A model generated the notes under the pieces. It saw only the letters and a list, made by a program, of their open reading frames with translations. It searched no databases and was not told the origin of the DNA. DNA of 64,000 bases from Qipengyuania sp. HL-TH1 (GTDB lineage Bacteria > Pseudomonadota > Alphaproteobacteria > Sphingomonadales > Sphingomonadaceae), in NCBI RefSeq assembly GCF_036365825.1, contig NZ_CP142675.1, forward strand, positions 806,001 through 870,000, in the 5' to 3' direction. Below, in pieces: positions 45,280 through 53,298 of this stretch. A program made the translations under genes and the position numbers. How positions within the stretch are numbered: the stretch's first letter is position 1; the number at the start of each line of letters is the position of its first letter.

Positions 45280-46381
45280 GAATCTAGTCGAGCTTTATGA
45301 TGAGGCTCCGTGCGGGTATCTCTCCGTCACTCCGGACGCGCGGATTGCGAAGTTGAATCAAACTTTGGCCGACTGGTTAAACTGTTCGCCGGACGACTTA
45401 ATGGGTAAGCAGGTCCATAAGATCCTGTCGTTCGGCGGCAAGATCGCTTTCGAGACCCATCTCGCACCGATGCTGCGGCTGCAAGGCGAAGCCCATGAGA
45501 TCGCGTTCGACCTGCAAGTCGGTGACGCTGACAAGATTCCCGTTATCGGGAATGCCAAGGAAAAGCGGGGACTAAACGGGGAGCACCTCTTCACCCGGCT
45601 CACGCTGTTCAAAGCGACCGAACGCCTGAAATTCGAGCGCTCGTTGGTTGAGGCTAGGGCCAGGGCTGAAGAGCGGTTTAAGAATGAACACGCGCAACTT
45701 GAGCTGCGGGATCAATTCATAGCCGTTCTCGGTCATGATCTGCGCAATCCGCTCGCGGCCATAGCGGCCGGAACGTGGATATTGGAGCGACACGCAGAGG
45801 GGGATGAACGCACATCGACCGTAATAAGGGAGATGAGGGGAAGCCTCGCGCGCGCTAATGGCCTGATCGACGACGTGCTCGATTTCGCCAGGGGCCGATT
45901 GGGGACGGGGATCCCGCTCGACTATTCAAACAAAGATAGTCTAGCGGATGTTTTGCGTCATGTTGTCCAAGAGATAACGGCTGTTGCTGTGGATGTAGAA
46001 ATTGACTGCGCACTTGCTGATTTGGAAGCGGTCGATTGCGATACGCACCGGATCGGACAGCTAGTTTCTAACCTGCTATCTAATGCAGTCAGGTATGGAG
46101 ACCTATCCAAACCAATTTTACTGGAAGCGGGTGTCGAAGGCGATGAGTTCCATCTTGCGGTTGTTAATCAGGGCGAACCGATCCCTGAAGCGGCTCGCGA
46201 GAAGCTTTTCATGCCCTTCCAGCGCGGGGAGGTTTCCAATCGCGAGAAGGGTTTGGGCCTCGGCCTTTTCATCGTGAGGGAAATCGCCCAGGCTCATGGT
46301 GGCGAAATGCAGGTGTTGTCCGACCGCTCTGAAACGCGGTTCCAGCTATCAATGCCGCGAACTTTGACACCTTCTACGTAG
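45254..46381 (+). CDS. PAS-domain sensor histidine kinase paired with RsbQ
   Basis: The 375-residue soluble kinase has an N-terminal PAS domain (about residues 11-120, YDEAPCGYLSVTPDARI), a short coiled coil (about 125-150), a HisKA dimerisation segment with His161 in VLGHDLRNPLAAI, and a HATPase with the N-box QLVSNLLSNAVRYG, a G1-like VVNQGEPI and G2 GLGLGLFIV. No transmembrane helix or receiver domain is present. The GTG start lies inside the hydrolase gene. The PAS/RsbQ pairing parallels RsbP-RsbQ, with a kinase in place of the phosphatase. Its response regulator is not in the island. The TAG stop lies within the palindrome at 46378-46391. Confidence 0.88.
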   Translation: MTSSNLPTENLVELYDEAPCGYLSVTPDARIAKLNQTLADWLNCSPDDLMGKQVHKILSFGGKIAFETHLAPMLRLQGEAHEIAFDLQVGDADKIPVIGNAKEKRGLNGEHLFTRLTLFKATERLKFERSLVEARARAEERFKNEHAQLELRDQFIAVLGHDLRNPLAAIAAGTWILERHAEGDERTSTVIREMRGSLARANGLIDDVLDFARGRLGTGIPLDYSNKDSLADVLRHVVQEITAVAVDVEIDCALADLEAVDCDTHRIGQLVSNLLSNAVRYGDLSKPILLEAGVEGDEFHLAVVNQGEPIPEAAREKLFMPFQRGEVSNREKGLGLGLFIVREIAQAHGGEMQVLSDRSETRFQLSMPRTLTPST

Positions 46382-46405
46382 ACGCGTCTACCAGCCGCTT
46401 CCGTT
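46376..46405 (+). repeat. element-end sequence with palindrome beside the right att core
   Basis: The perfect palindrome GTAGACGCGTCTAC (46378-46391) and 14 following bases directly precede the right 49-base core. The same arrangement is found at 44253-44282. Such an arm could bind an integrase or excisionase, but this is inference. Confidence 0.55.
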
Positions 46406-46454
46406 GGAATCATAATCCGCGTGTCGGGGGTTCAAGTCCCTCCTCCGCTACCAA
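46406..46454 (+). repeat. right attachment site (attR)
   Basis: An exact copy of the tRNA-Met 3' segment at 43872-43920 (49 of 49 bases). It cannot be a functional tRNA because the 5' half is missing. The following bases to 46736 hold no recognised gene. Confidence 0.9.
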
Positions 46455-46736
46455 TTCAATTGGCATAGCTATGTGCAGCAGCGGCAGCTTTCGGCTGCTG
46501 CGCACGACCCATCTTAGCAACTCCCGCTCCCCAATCGACGCCTGTCGTGGGCCTGTCCGGCCCCTTGCGCCAAACCACCCTGCCTGACGCACGTTCGAGC
46601 GCGTGAACGCGTTTGTTGCGGGTGCGAACGGAACGGGGGGTGGTCGCTCCCGTTGTCTTGCTGAACCTTGCGGCGTGCAGCTGCGCCGGTCCCGGGCGGA
46701 TCGGCGAGCGCTCCCCCCACAGCGAGAAAGCGAAAC
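46455..46736. other. intergenic after the island, no gene recognised
   Basis: This 282-base gap returns to core-like base composition. Its only long frames run antisense and have the low-complexity Arg/Ser/Pro composition typical of shadows in G+C-rich DNA. A promoter for the aldehyde dehydrogenase should lie here, but none was identified. Confidence 0.4.
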
Positions 46737-48116
46737 ATGACCCAGATACAGACCCGCAACCCCGCCACCGGCGAGCCGCTCGAAACCTATGAGACCATGA
46801 GCGAGAGCGAGGTGTTCGCCAAGATCGAAGCGGCGCATGCCGCGTTTCTCGACTGGCGCACCAAATCGCATGACGAGCGTGCGCCCTATCTACGCAAGAT
46901 CGCCGAGGTCCTGCGGGCCAATGCCGACCGCTTTGCCGAACTGATGACGCGCGAAATGGGCAAGCTGATCAAGGACGGGAAGACCGAGGTCGAGATCTGC
47001 GCGCGTATTTTCGAATATACTGCGGACCATGGGCCGAAGGAACTGGCCGACCAAGAACGCCAGCACAGCGGCGGGCGCAAGCGCGGGATCGTGACCTTCT
47101 CGCCGATCGGGGTGATCTACAGCGTGCAGCCGTGGAACTTCCCCGTTTACCAGCCGGTGCGCGTGCTCGCCGCCAATTTGATGGCGGGCAATGCGGTGAT
47201 CCTCAAACATGCATCGATCTGCACCGGTAGCGGGTTGCTGCTGCGCGATCTGTGCCTTGAAGCCGGCCTGCCCAAGGATTTGTTCGAGGTCATCCTCGTC
47301 GGGCACGATCTGTCCGACAAGGTCATCGAACACAAGCTGATCCGCGCGGTGACCATGACCGGCAGCGACGGCGCGGGCAGCCATATCGGCGAGCTTGCCT
47401 CGAAGAACCTCAAGAAGACCGTCCTCGAGCTGGGGTCCAACGACGCCTATCTCGTGCTCGAGGACGCCGATATCGACCTCGCGGTCGAAACCTGCGCGCA
47501 GGGGCGGCTCTATAACAATGGTGAGACCTGCGTGTCCGCCAAGCGCTTTGTAGTGACCGAGGCGGTCTATGACGATTTCGTTGCCGCCTTCGTCGCGCGC
47601 ATGCAGCGTGCAAAGATGGGCGATCCGACCGCCGAGGATACCGAGCTTGGTCCGGTGTCGAGCCAGGAGCAGTTCGACACGCTGGTCGAGCAGGTCGGCA
47701 AGAGCGTGGAGCAGGGCGCGACGCTGCTGTGCGGCGGCGATCCGGAGGAGGGCGAGGGCTATTACTACCCCGCCACCGTGCTCGCCGACTGCAAGCCCGG
47801 CATGCCCGCCTATGACGACGAACTGTTCGGCCCGGTGGCCTCGATCATCCGCGCGAAGGATGACGAGGATGCAATGCGGATCGCCAACGACAGCCGTTAT
47901 GGCCTGGGCGGGGGCATCTTCACCAGGGACGAAGACAAGGCGATCCGGCTGGCGCGCGATCATTTCGATACCGGCATGGTGCGGATCAACTCCTTCGGCG
48001 CCGCGGACCCCAACATGCCCTTCGGCGGCGTCAAGGATTCGGGTTACGGCCGCGAACATGGCGGCTTCGGCATGAAGGAATTCGTCAACGCCAAGGCGAT
48101 CTTCCTGCCTTCCTAA
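46737..48116 (+). CDS. NAD(P)-dependent aldehyde dehydrogenase (succinate-semialdehyde type)
   Basis: The 459-residue enzyme oxidises an aldehyde to an acid; relatives of this shorter class act on succinate semialdehyde. It has the SPIGVIYSVQPWNFPVYQP cofactor region, the general-base Glu in VLELGSNDAYLV (Gly-Gly of many ALDHs replaced by Gly-Ser), the nucleophile Cys in NNGETCVSAKR, and FGPVASI. ATG 46737 follows GAGAAAG. The frame is open further upstream, but without a better start. It is followed 45 bases later by an SDR gene in the same direction. Confidence 0.88.
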   Translation: MTQIQTRNPATGEPLETYETMSESEVFAKIEAAHAAFLDWRTKSHDERAPYLRKIAEVLRANADRFAELMTREMGKLIKDGKTEVEICARIFEYTADHGPKELADQERQHSGGRKRGIVTFSPIGVIYSVQPWNFPVYQPVRVLAANLMAGNAVILKHASICTGSGLLLRDLCLEAGLPKDLFEVILVGHDLSDKVIEHKLIRAVTMTGSDGAGSHIGELASKNLKKTVLELGSNDAYLVLEDADIDLAVETCAQGRLYNNGETCVSAKRFVVTEAVYDDFVAAFVARMQRAKMGDPTAEDTELGPVSSQEQFDTLVEQVGKSVEQGATLLCGGDPEEGEGYYYPATVLADCKPGMPAYDDELFGPVASIIRAKDDEDAMRIANDSRYGLGGGIFTRDEDKAIRLARDHFDTGMVRINSFGAADPNMPFGGVKDSGYGREHGGFGMKEFVNAKAIFLPS

Positions 48117-48161
48117 AACCCCGGTCGACAGCGACCCATCAACCCAATTCGGAGAATATCC

Positions 48162-48761
48162 ATGCAAGTCCTCGTCGCCGGTTCGACCGGCAATACCGGC
48201 CTCAGGCTCGTGCGCGAATTGCACGACCGGGGCCTCGATACCGTCGCCATGGTGCGCGCCAGTTCGGATACCTCGGGCCTGCCCGAGGGGGTGGAGCAGC
48301 GCGAGGCCGATCTGACCGATCTGGCCGATGACGTGACCAAGGGATGCGACGTGGTCGTGTTCGCTGCGGGCTCGGGTGGAGACACGCCGGCGGAGATGAC
48401 CGACAAGGTCGACCGCGACGGCGCCAAGCGGCTCATCGACCTGTCGGTGGCCAATGGCGTGCGCCGCTTCGTGATGCTCAGCAGCGTCGGGGCGGACAAT
48501 CCGGATCCGGACAGCGAACTCGCGCACTACCTCCAAGCCAAGCATGAGGCCGACGAGCATCTCAAGGCGACCGATCTCGAATATGCGATCCTGCGCCCGG
48601 TATCGTTGACCGATGCGGACGGCACCGGCGAGGTCCGTCTGGGCGAGAATGTCGATCCCAAGGGCGAAGCTGCGCGCGGCGATGTCGCGAAGCTGCTGGC
48701 CGATGCGGTCGAGGCGCCCGAATGGGTCGGCAAGGTGCTGACAATGGAAAGCGTCGGCTGA
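48162..48761 (+). CDS. atypical SDR NAD(P)-binding protein
   Basis: The 199-residue Rossmann protein starts VLVAGSTGNTGLRLVREL, an atypical-SDR nucleotide motif, and contains VMLSSVGAD and YLQAKHEADEHLK (Tyr/Lys-like positions less clear than in classical SDRs). It resembles YwnB/NmrA-like oxidoreductases, possibly a redox sensor. ATG 48162 follows GGAGAA. It shares direction and spacing with the upstream aldehyde dehydrogenase, suggesting one transcript. Confidence 0.8.
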   Translation: MQVLVAGSTGNTGLRLVRELHDRGLDTVAMVRASSDTSGLPEGVEQREADLTDLADDVTKGCDVVVFAAGSGGDTPAEMTDKVDRDGAKRLIDLSVANGVRRFVMLSSVGADNPDPDSELAHYLQAKHEADEHLKATDLEYAILRPVSLTDADGTGEVRLGENVDPKGEAARGDVAKLLADAVEAPEWVGKVLTMESVG

Positions 48762-48847
48762 CTGTGATTGCGAGCGTGTTAGGGAGGGGCGGAATACAGC
48801 CTCCCCGACACGCTCTCCCGCTTCCCTCCAGGTGTGATCGAACACGC

Positions 48848-48882
48848 AAAAAGGCCCCGCCGATCACTCGACGGGGCCTTCG
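48848..48882 (-). terminator. intrinsic terminator, mainly for the nitroreductase gene
   Basis: AAGGCCCCG (48851-48859) pairs with CGGGGCCTT (48872-48880) over a loop of about 12 bases. AAAAA just before the left arm gives a T-run on the minus strand, right after the nitroreductase stop. On the plus strand the tail is weak. Confidence 0.7.
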
Positions 48883-48906
48883 AAGGTATCACCAAAGAGA
48901 GGGGGG

Positions 48907-49596
48907 TCAGATTTCGGTGATGACCTCCGTTTCAGGTAGCCGCGACTTGGGCAGCGCGGCGTTGAAATCGTCTTCGGCGCGGTAGCCGAGCGATACGACG
49001 ACCAGCGCACGGAAACCCTTTTCGTGCAGGCCGAACTCCTCGTCGAGCAGGTCGAGATCGACGCCTTCCATCGGCGTGGCATCGATACCCAGTGCGGCGA
49101 CGCCGAGCATGAACTGGCCGATGTTGAGATAGGTCTGCGCCTGGCTCCAGGCGTCGAGATCGCCCGCTTCCTTGTGCATGTTGACGAACATCGAGCGCGC
49201 GCCGTGCATCTGTTCGCGCAGTGCTGCAGGATCGGCGACGAAGCGGCCATCGGCATCCTCGACGTCGAGGATATGCTGGAGATAGTCCTCCTCGATCGAG
49301 GTGCGCGCCGCGAACACCACCACATGCGATGCGTCGATCACCTTGCTGCGGTTGAACCCGAAACCGCCCGCGGTCGATTTCGCCACGCGTTCCTTGCCTT
49401 CGGGCGTGCCCGCCAGGATGAAGTGCCAGGGCTGGGCATTGGTGCTCGAGGGGCTGAAGCGGAGCAGGTCGCGCACGGCCTGCAGATCGGCTTCGGGGAT
49501 GCGGCGCGAGGCGTCGTAGGACTTGGTGGTGTAACGGGCCTTGGCCGTTTCGACGATGGCGTCGCCGGTGCGGACGAGGGGGGCGAGAGCGGTCAT
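48907..49596 (-). CDS. oxygen-insensitive NAD(P)H nitroreductase (NfsB-like)
   Basis: This is a flavin-dependent reductase of nitro and quinone compounds. The 229 residues contain the nitroreductase-fold FMN contacts: ARYTTKSYDASRRIP, LLRFSPSSTNAQPWHF and LALGIDATPMEGVD-like ALGIDATPMEG, plus SLGYRAEDDF near the end, all as in NfsB. The start is ATG 49596. It ends at a clear terminator and is otherwise isolated; the divergent side holds about 160 bases before the GNAT gene. Confidence 0.88.
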   Translation of the reverse strand: MTALAPLVRTGDAIVETAKARYTTKSYDASRRIPEADLQAVRDLLRFSPSSTNAQPWHFILAGTPEGKERVAKSTAGGFGFNRSKVIDASHVVVFAARTSIEEDYLQHILDVEDADGRFVADPAALREQMHGARSMFVNMHKEAGDLDAWSQAQTYLNIGQFMLGVAALGIDATPMEGVDLDLLDEEFGLHEKGFRALVVVSLGYRAEDDFNAALPKSRLPETEVITEI

Positions 49597-49756
49597 ATGC
49601 TTACCTCTTGGCTGTTGTGCACGCTGCGCGAAGCATGCGTGTCTTGTCAGTCGAGATAATTACATTGGCAAAGCAAGAAAACCGCCCGTGACCGGCAAAG
49701 AGTTTTCCGGTTTTCGCTATAATCAAGCCGCCACCCCATCGGCCTGGTCGGTTGTT

Positions 49757-50239
49757 CTATAGTTGACGATACATAATCAGCGCATCGACCATGCCCCTGG
49801 CCGGATGGTCGAAGGCGTTCGGCAGCCGGCCGACCGCGGCGAAGCCCAGCGTTTTCCACAGGTGAACCGCACCGACATTGCTGGCGACCACGAAATTGAA
49901 CTGCATCGCGCGGAACCCGCGCTCGCGTGCGCGGCGCAGCGAGTCCTCGCCGATCTGCCGCGCTATCCCGCGACCCTCCGCTGCGGTGGCCGTGATATAG
50001 CCGCAATTGCACACATGGGCCCCGCCGCCGCCGTGGTTGGGGCGCAGGTAATAGGTCCCCAGGACTGCGCCCGCGTCCTCGAAGACGAAGGCCTCGCTGT
50101 CGCCGCCCATCCAATAGGCCAGGGCATCCTGCCTGGAGATCGCGGGATCGACGGCATAGGTCTCGCCAGCGCGAAACACCGGTTCGAGGATATGCCAGAC
50201 CGCGTCGCGATCGTGGCTGGTGGCGGGACGGATGGACAT
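49757..50239 (-). CDS. GNAT family N-acetyltransferase
   Basis: The 160-residue protein is a single GNAT domain with the acetyl-CoA loop AAEGRGIARQIGEDSLRRA (Q/R-x-x-G-x-G/A type) and VHLWKTLGFAAVGRLPNAF, resembling L-amino-acid or aminoglycoside-unrelated acetyltransferases of the PhnO/Pat type. The substrate is unknown. ATG 50239 is chosen; an in-frame extension to 50437 runs into the adjacent gene and is unlikely. It is downstream of, and same strand as, the LysR gene. Confidence 0.85.
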   Translation of the reverse strand: MSIRPATSHDRDAVWHILEPVFRAGETYAVDPAISRQDALAYWMGGDSEAFVFEDAGAVLGTYYLRPNHGGGGAHVCNCGYITATAAEGRGIARQIGEDSLRRARERGFRAMQFNFVVASNVGAVHLWKTLGFAAVGRLPNAFDHPARGMVDALIMYRQL

Positions 50240-50289
50240 GCGGGGTTCGTGGTCTTCGTGGGAGGGTGGCGGGAAGGGAGCTGCGCGGT

Positions 50290-51195
50290 TTACTGCAGCC
50301 AGGGCGGATCGCGACCGATTTTCTCGACGAGGAAGTCGATCAGCACGCGCACCTTGGCGGTCAGGACATTGGTCTTGGGATAGACCAGCCAGAGCGCGGT
50401 GTTGTCCTGCACATGCCACTCGGGAAGTACCCGGCACAGCGTACCGTCGCGCAGGGCCTGCTCGACGTTCCAGTCGGCATGGGGAGAGATGCCCAGCCCG
50501 GCAATCGCGGCGAAACGCATGCTCGCACCATCGTCGATCACCACCCGGCAGTTTTCCTCGGGGCAGGCGAATTCGGCTTTCTCCCCGCGGCTCGAAATCA
50601 GCGTCCTCGTACCCATGCTGCGAAAGGCTAGCAGGTCATGGTCTGCGAGATCGGCGGGGGAGGCGGGGGTTCCGCGCCGCGCGAGATAGTCCGGCGAAGC
50701 ACACAGCACGCCGCGCACCTCGGCCAGCTTGCGCGCCTTCAGGCTGCTATCGTCGAGCGCGCTGTTGCGCAGCGCGAGATCGAAACTGCCTTCGAGCAGA
50801 TCGAAAGGCGTATCCGAAAACCGCAGATCGAGGCGGAGGCCGGGATTGTGGGCGAGAAATTCGGGCAGCAGCGGCGCGACGTAGAGCTGTGCGAAGGTGC
50901 TCGAGGCGGCGAACCGGATCGTGCCCTCGGCCTGCGCGCGGCCATGCCCCAGCGCGGCCATAGCCGCATCGCGCTGCGCCAGGATTTCGCGCGCGAAGGG
51001 CAGGAATTCCTCACCTTCAATCGAGATTGAGACTTTGCGCGTGGAGCGGTGGAGAAGCTGGGCGCCGACTTCATGCTCGAGCCTCGCGAGCCGGGCGCTG
51101 GCTACCGCAGGCGCCAGTCCCAGATCGCGCCCGGCAGCGCTGATATTCAGTTTCTCGGCGGCGCGTACGAACAGGCGCAGGCTGTCAGTGTCCAT
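50290..51195 (-). CDS. LysR-family transcriptional regulator
   Basis: The 301-residue regulator has the N-terminal winged HTH (residues 3-60, LRLFVRAAEKLNISAAGRDLGL) and the LysR effector domain. It resembles the CrgA/DsdC-like group that controls adjacent redox genes. It is divergent from the cupin and SDR genes, across a 130-base gap, so these are plausible targets. No inducer can be named. No cysteine pair like that of OxyR is present. Confidence 0.88.
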   Translation of the reverse strand: MDTDSLRLFVRAAEKLNISAAGRDLGLAPAVASARLARLEHEVGAQLLHRSTRKVSISIEGEEFLPFAREILAQRDAAMAALGHGRAQAEGTIRFAASSTFAQLYVAPLLPEFLAHNPGLRLDLRFSDTPFDLLEGSFDLALRNSALDDSSLKARKLAEVRGVLCASPDYLARRGTPASPADLADHDLLAFRSMGTRTLISSRGEKAEFACPEENCRVVIDDGASMRFAAIAGLGISPHADWNVEQALRDGTLCRVLPEWHVQDNTALWLVYPKTNVLTAKVRVLIDFLVEKIGRDPPWLQ

Positions 51196-51325
51196 CGATT
51201 ATACCCGATCTACGAATACTGTTACCTCACATGGCGCATTTATATCGAAAAGGCACTCTATTATGTCGAAATGCTCGAACATCACCAGAGCCGTCTTGCT
51301 GGACCGGCTCAACAGGAGCAGTTCC

Positions 51326-52162
51326 GTGACCAAGCCGATCATAGCCGCCGCCACTGCCATCTCCATGCTGGCGTCGCTGCCTGCCGCGGCCGCGGATACG
51401 CCGCATTACGAGGTGGTTGAATTCGATGCAGTCGAATGGGGCGCGCTCAACCCGGCGCGCGGCGATGCGAGCCCGCGGGCCGGCGATCTGTGGGGCGATC
51501 GGGCCCGCGACAAGGCCTCCGGTTTCCTTGTCCGTTTCGACGAAGGGTTCTCCTCCCCGCCGCATATTCACAATGTCACCTATCGCGGTATCGTGATCGG
51601 CGGGAAGATCCACAATGACGACCCGGAGGCTGCGCCGCTGTGGCTGTCGCCGTCCTCCTTTTGGACGCAGCCTGCTGGCGAGGATCATGTCACCGCCGCG
51701 AGGGGTGCGTTCAACATGGCCTATATCGAAATCGATTCCGGTCCGTATCTCGTCCAGCCGTCCGCCGAAGCGTTCGACAATGGCGAGCGTCCGATCAATG
51801 TTGCGGCGTCCAATCTCGTGTGGCTCGATGGCGGCGATGTGACCTTCCTTCCTGCCAGCGACGGATCCGGCGCGCAGACGGCGTTCCTGTGGGCTGATCG
51901 GGAAACCGGCGAACGCGGATCGCTTCTGCGCCTGCCTGGCGGTTCGTCATCGCGGATCGAGACAGGCGCCGGGACCTTGCGGGCTGTCGTTACGTCCGGC
52001 GGGATTCGCTACACCAATCCGCAGACCACGGCTGAAGTGGCGCTGGGGGCGGGCAGCTATTTCGGATCGATGGGGAATGCTGTCCACACCATCAGCTGCG
52101 ACGCCGAAGACGACTGCCTTCTCTATATTCGAACGAGCGCGGCCTTCACCGTCGCCGAATAA
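51326..52162 (+). CDS. secreted cupin protein (DUF4437-like)
   Basis: The 278-residue protein has a signal peptide (cleavage near AAAD, residue 23), then a double cupin. The first cupin has PPHIHNVTYRGIVIGG and FWTQPAGEDHVTA, giving metal-binding His residues; the later EVALGAGSYFGSMGNAVH is the second. The LNPARGDASPRAGDLWGD segment matches DUF4437 proteins, whose function is unknown. GTG 51326 has AGGAG 7 bases upstream and gives a clean signal peptide, so it is preferred over a longer frame beginning upstream. It lies between the divergent LysR gene and the SDR gene. Confidence 0.78.
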   Translation: MTKPIIAAATAISMLASLPAAAADTPHYEVVEFDAVEWGALNPARGDASPRAGDLWGDRARDKASGFLVRFDEGFSSPPHIHNVTYRGIVIGGKIHNDDPEAAPLWLSPSSFWTQPAGEDHVTAARGAFNMAYIEIDSGPYLVQPSAEAFDNGERPINVAASNLVWLDGGDVTFLPASDGSGAQTAFLWADRETGERGSLLRLPGGSSSRIETGAGTLRAVVTSGGIRYTNPQTTAEVALGAGSYFGSMGNAVHTISCDAEDDCLLYIRTSAAFTVAE

Positions 52163-52216
52163 CGGCTGGCGGATGGATTTCGGCCAGCGGCCCTTAGGCA
52201 TATCAAACGGACAATC

Positions 52217-53026
52217 ATGAGCAAAACCATCCTGATCACCGGCGCTACCGATGGCATCGGCTTCGAGACCGCCAAGGTGCTCCGCGCCACAGGGCACTCC
52301 GTCCTGCTGCATGGGCGCAGCGCAGCGAAACTGGACGCGGCGCGCGCTGCTGTCGCGGCCGTGGACGGCGATGGCCGGATCGCGACCTACCAGGCGGATC
52401 TGTCCTCGATTGCGGCGACGCGGCACCTCGCGGATGAAATCCGCCGCGCAGAGCCCGATCTCGACGTGCTGATCAATAATGCCGGCGTCTTCAGCATCGC
52501 CAAACCCATGACGGGCGATGGGCTCGACGTCCGCTTCGTCGTCAACACGATTGCGCCCTATGTGCTAGCCAGCGAACTGGCGTTCCATATCGGCATGGGC
52601 GGGCGGATCGTGAACCTGTCTTCGGCGGCACAGGCCCCGGTATCGCTCGCCGCGCTCGCGGGGGAGGAGCGGCTATCCGACAATGACGTCTATGCGCAAA
52701 GCAAGCTCGCGCTGACCATGTGGTCGCGCCACATGGCGGACGAGTTCGCCGATGCCGGACCGGCGGTGATTGCAGTGAACCCCGGCTCGCTCCTCGGCAG
52801 CAAGATGGTCAAGGAAGCCTATGGAATGGACGGCAAGGACCTCGGCATCGGGGCCGACATCCTGCGGCGGGCGGCCGTGTCGTCGGAGTTCGACCATGCC
52901 TCGGGCCGCTATTTCGACAATGACAGCGGCCAGTTTCGCAATCCGCATCCCGATGCGCTCGACCCGTCGCTGAACGCCGCACTCGTCGCGGCGATCGACG
53001 ACATTCTGCGGCGCGTGAGCGCGTAG
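52217..53026 (+). CDS. short-chain dehydrogenase/reductase
   Basis: The 269-residue SDR has the classical TGATDGIGFETAK cofactor loop, NNAGVFS, the Ser of NLSSAAQ, and the catalytic pair YAQSKLAL (Tyr-x-x-x-Lys). It looks like a member of the retinol-dehydrogenase-like or WW-domain-oxidoreductase-like group; the substrate is unknown. ATG 52217 follows AAACGGACAATC. It is 54 bases after the cupin gene, on the same strand. Confidence 0.88.
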   Translation: MSKTILITGATDGIGFETAKVLRATGHSVLLHGRSAAKLDAARAAVAAVDGDGRIATYQADLSSIAATRHLADEIRRAEPDLDVLINNAGVFSIAKPMTGDGLDVRFVVNTIAPYVLASELAFHIGMGGRIVNLSSAAQAPVSLAALAGEERLSDNDVYAQSKLALTMWSRHMADEFADAGPAVIAVNPGSLLGSKMVKEAYGMDGKDLGIGADILRRAAVSSEFDHASGRYFDNDSGQFRNPHPDALDPSLNAALVAAIDDILRRVSA

Positions 53027-53298
53027 GGATTGCGCGCATTCCCGAGTTCGCACGCGGCGTTTCCCATGTCGCAAGGGCTAGCACGCGATCCGAACGAGCA
53101 TGGAGGGACGCCCCGTGCTCCGGTTCGCCGAACCGAACGGTTGCTGCGTCGTGACGATCCAGCCGGTTTTTCGCGCGGTTTCGTTGGTGCCGTTAACCAT
53201 TGGAGAGGTTCTTCGGCACGCGTCGGGGCGCCACAACACCGTAGTTCCCCTGATGTGCGGTTTACCATACCTTCGTTCCGGCCTGCCACCTCGGCTTA

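Larger units (their letters stand above)
43872..46454. mobile_element. tRNA-Met-borne mini-island, tandem and decayed
   Basis: This 2.5-kb insertion is bounded by the 49-base direct repeats and contains a decayed middle repeat (44253-44307). It carries a methyltransferase remnant, an RsbQ-like hydrolase gene and a histidine kinase gene. G+C is below that of the core (28 of 60 in 46081-46140). No integrase gene is present, so it is either a remnant or a passenger mobilised in trans. Confidence 0.75.

Noticed and set aside
46890..48845. 651-codon open frame antisense to the aldehyde dehydrogenase and SDR genes
   Set aside because: Both plus-strand genes are complete and recognisable; the antisense product has no motif.
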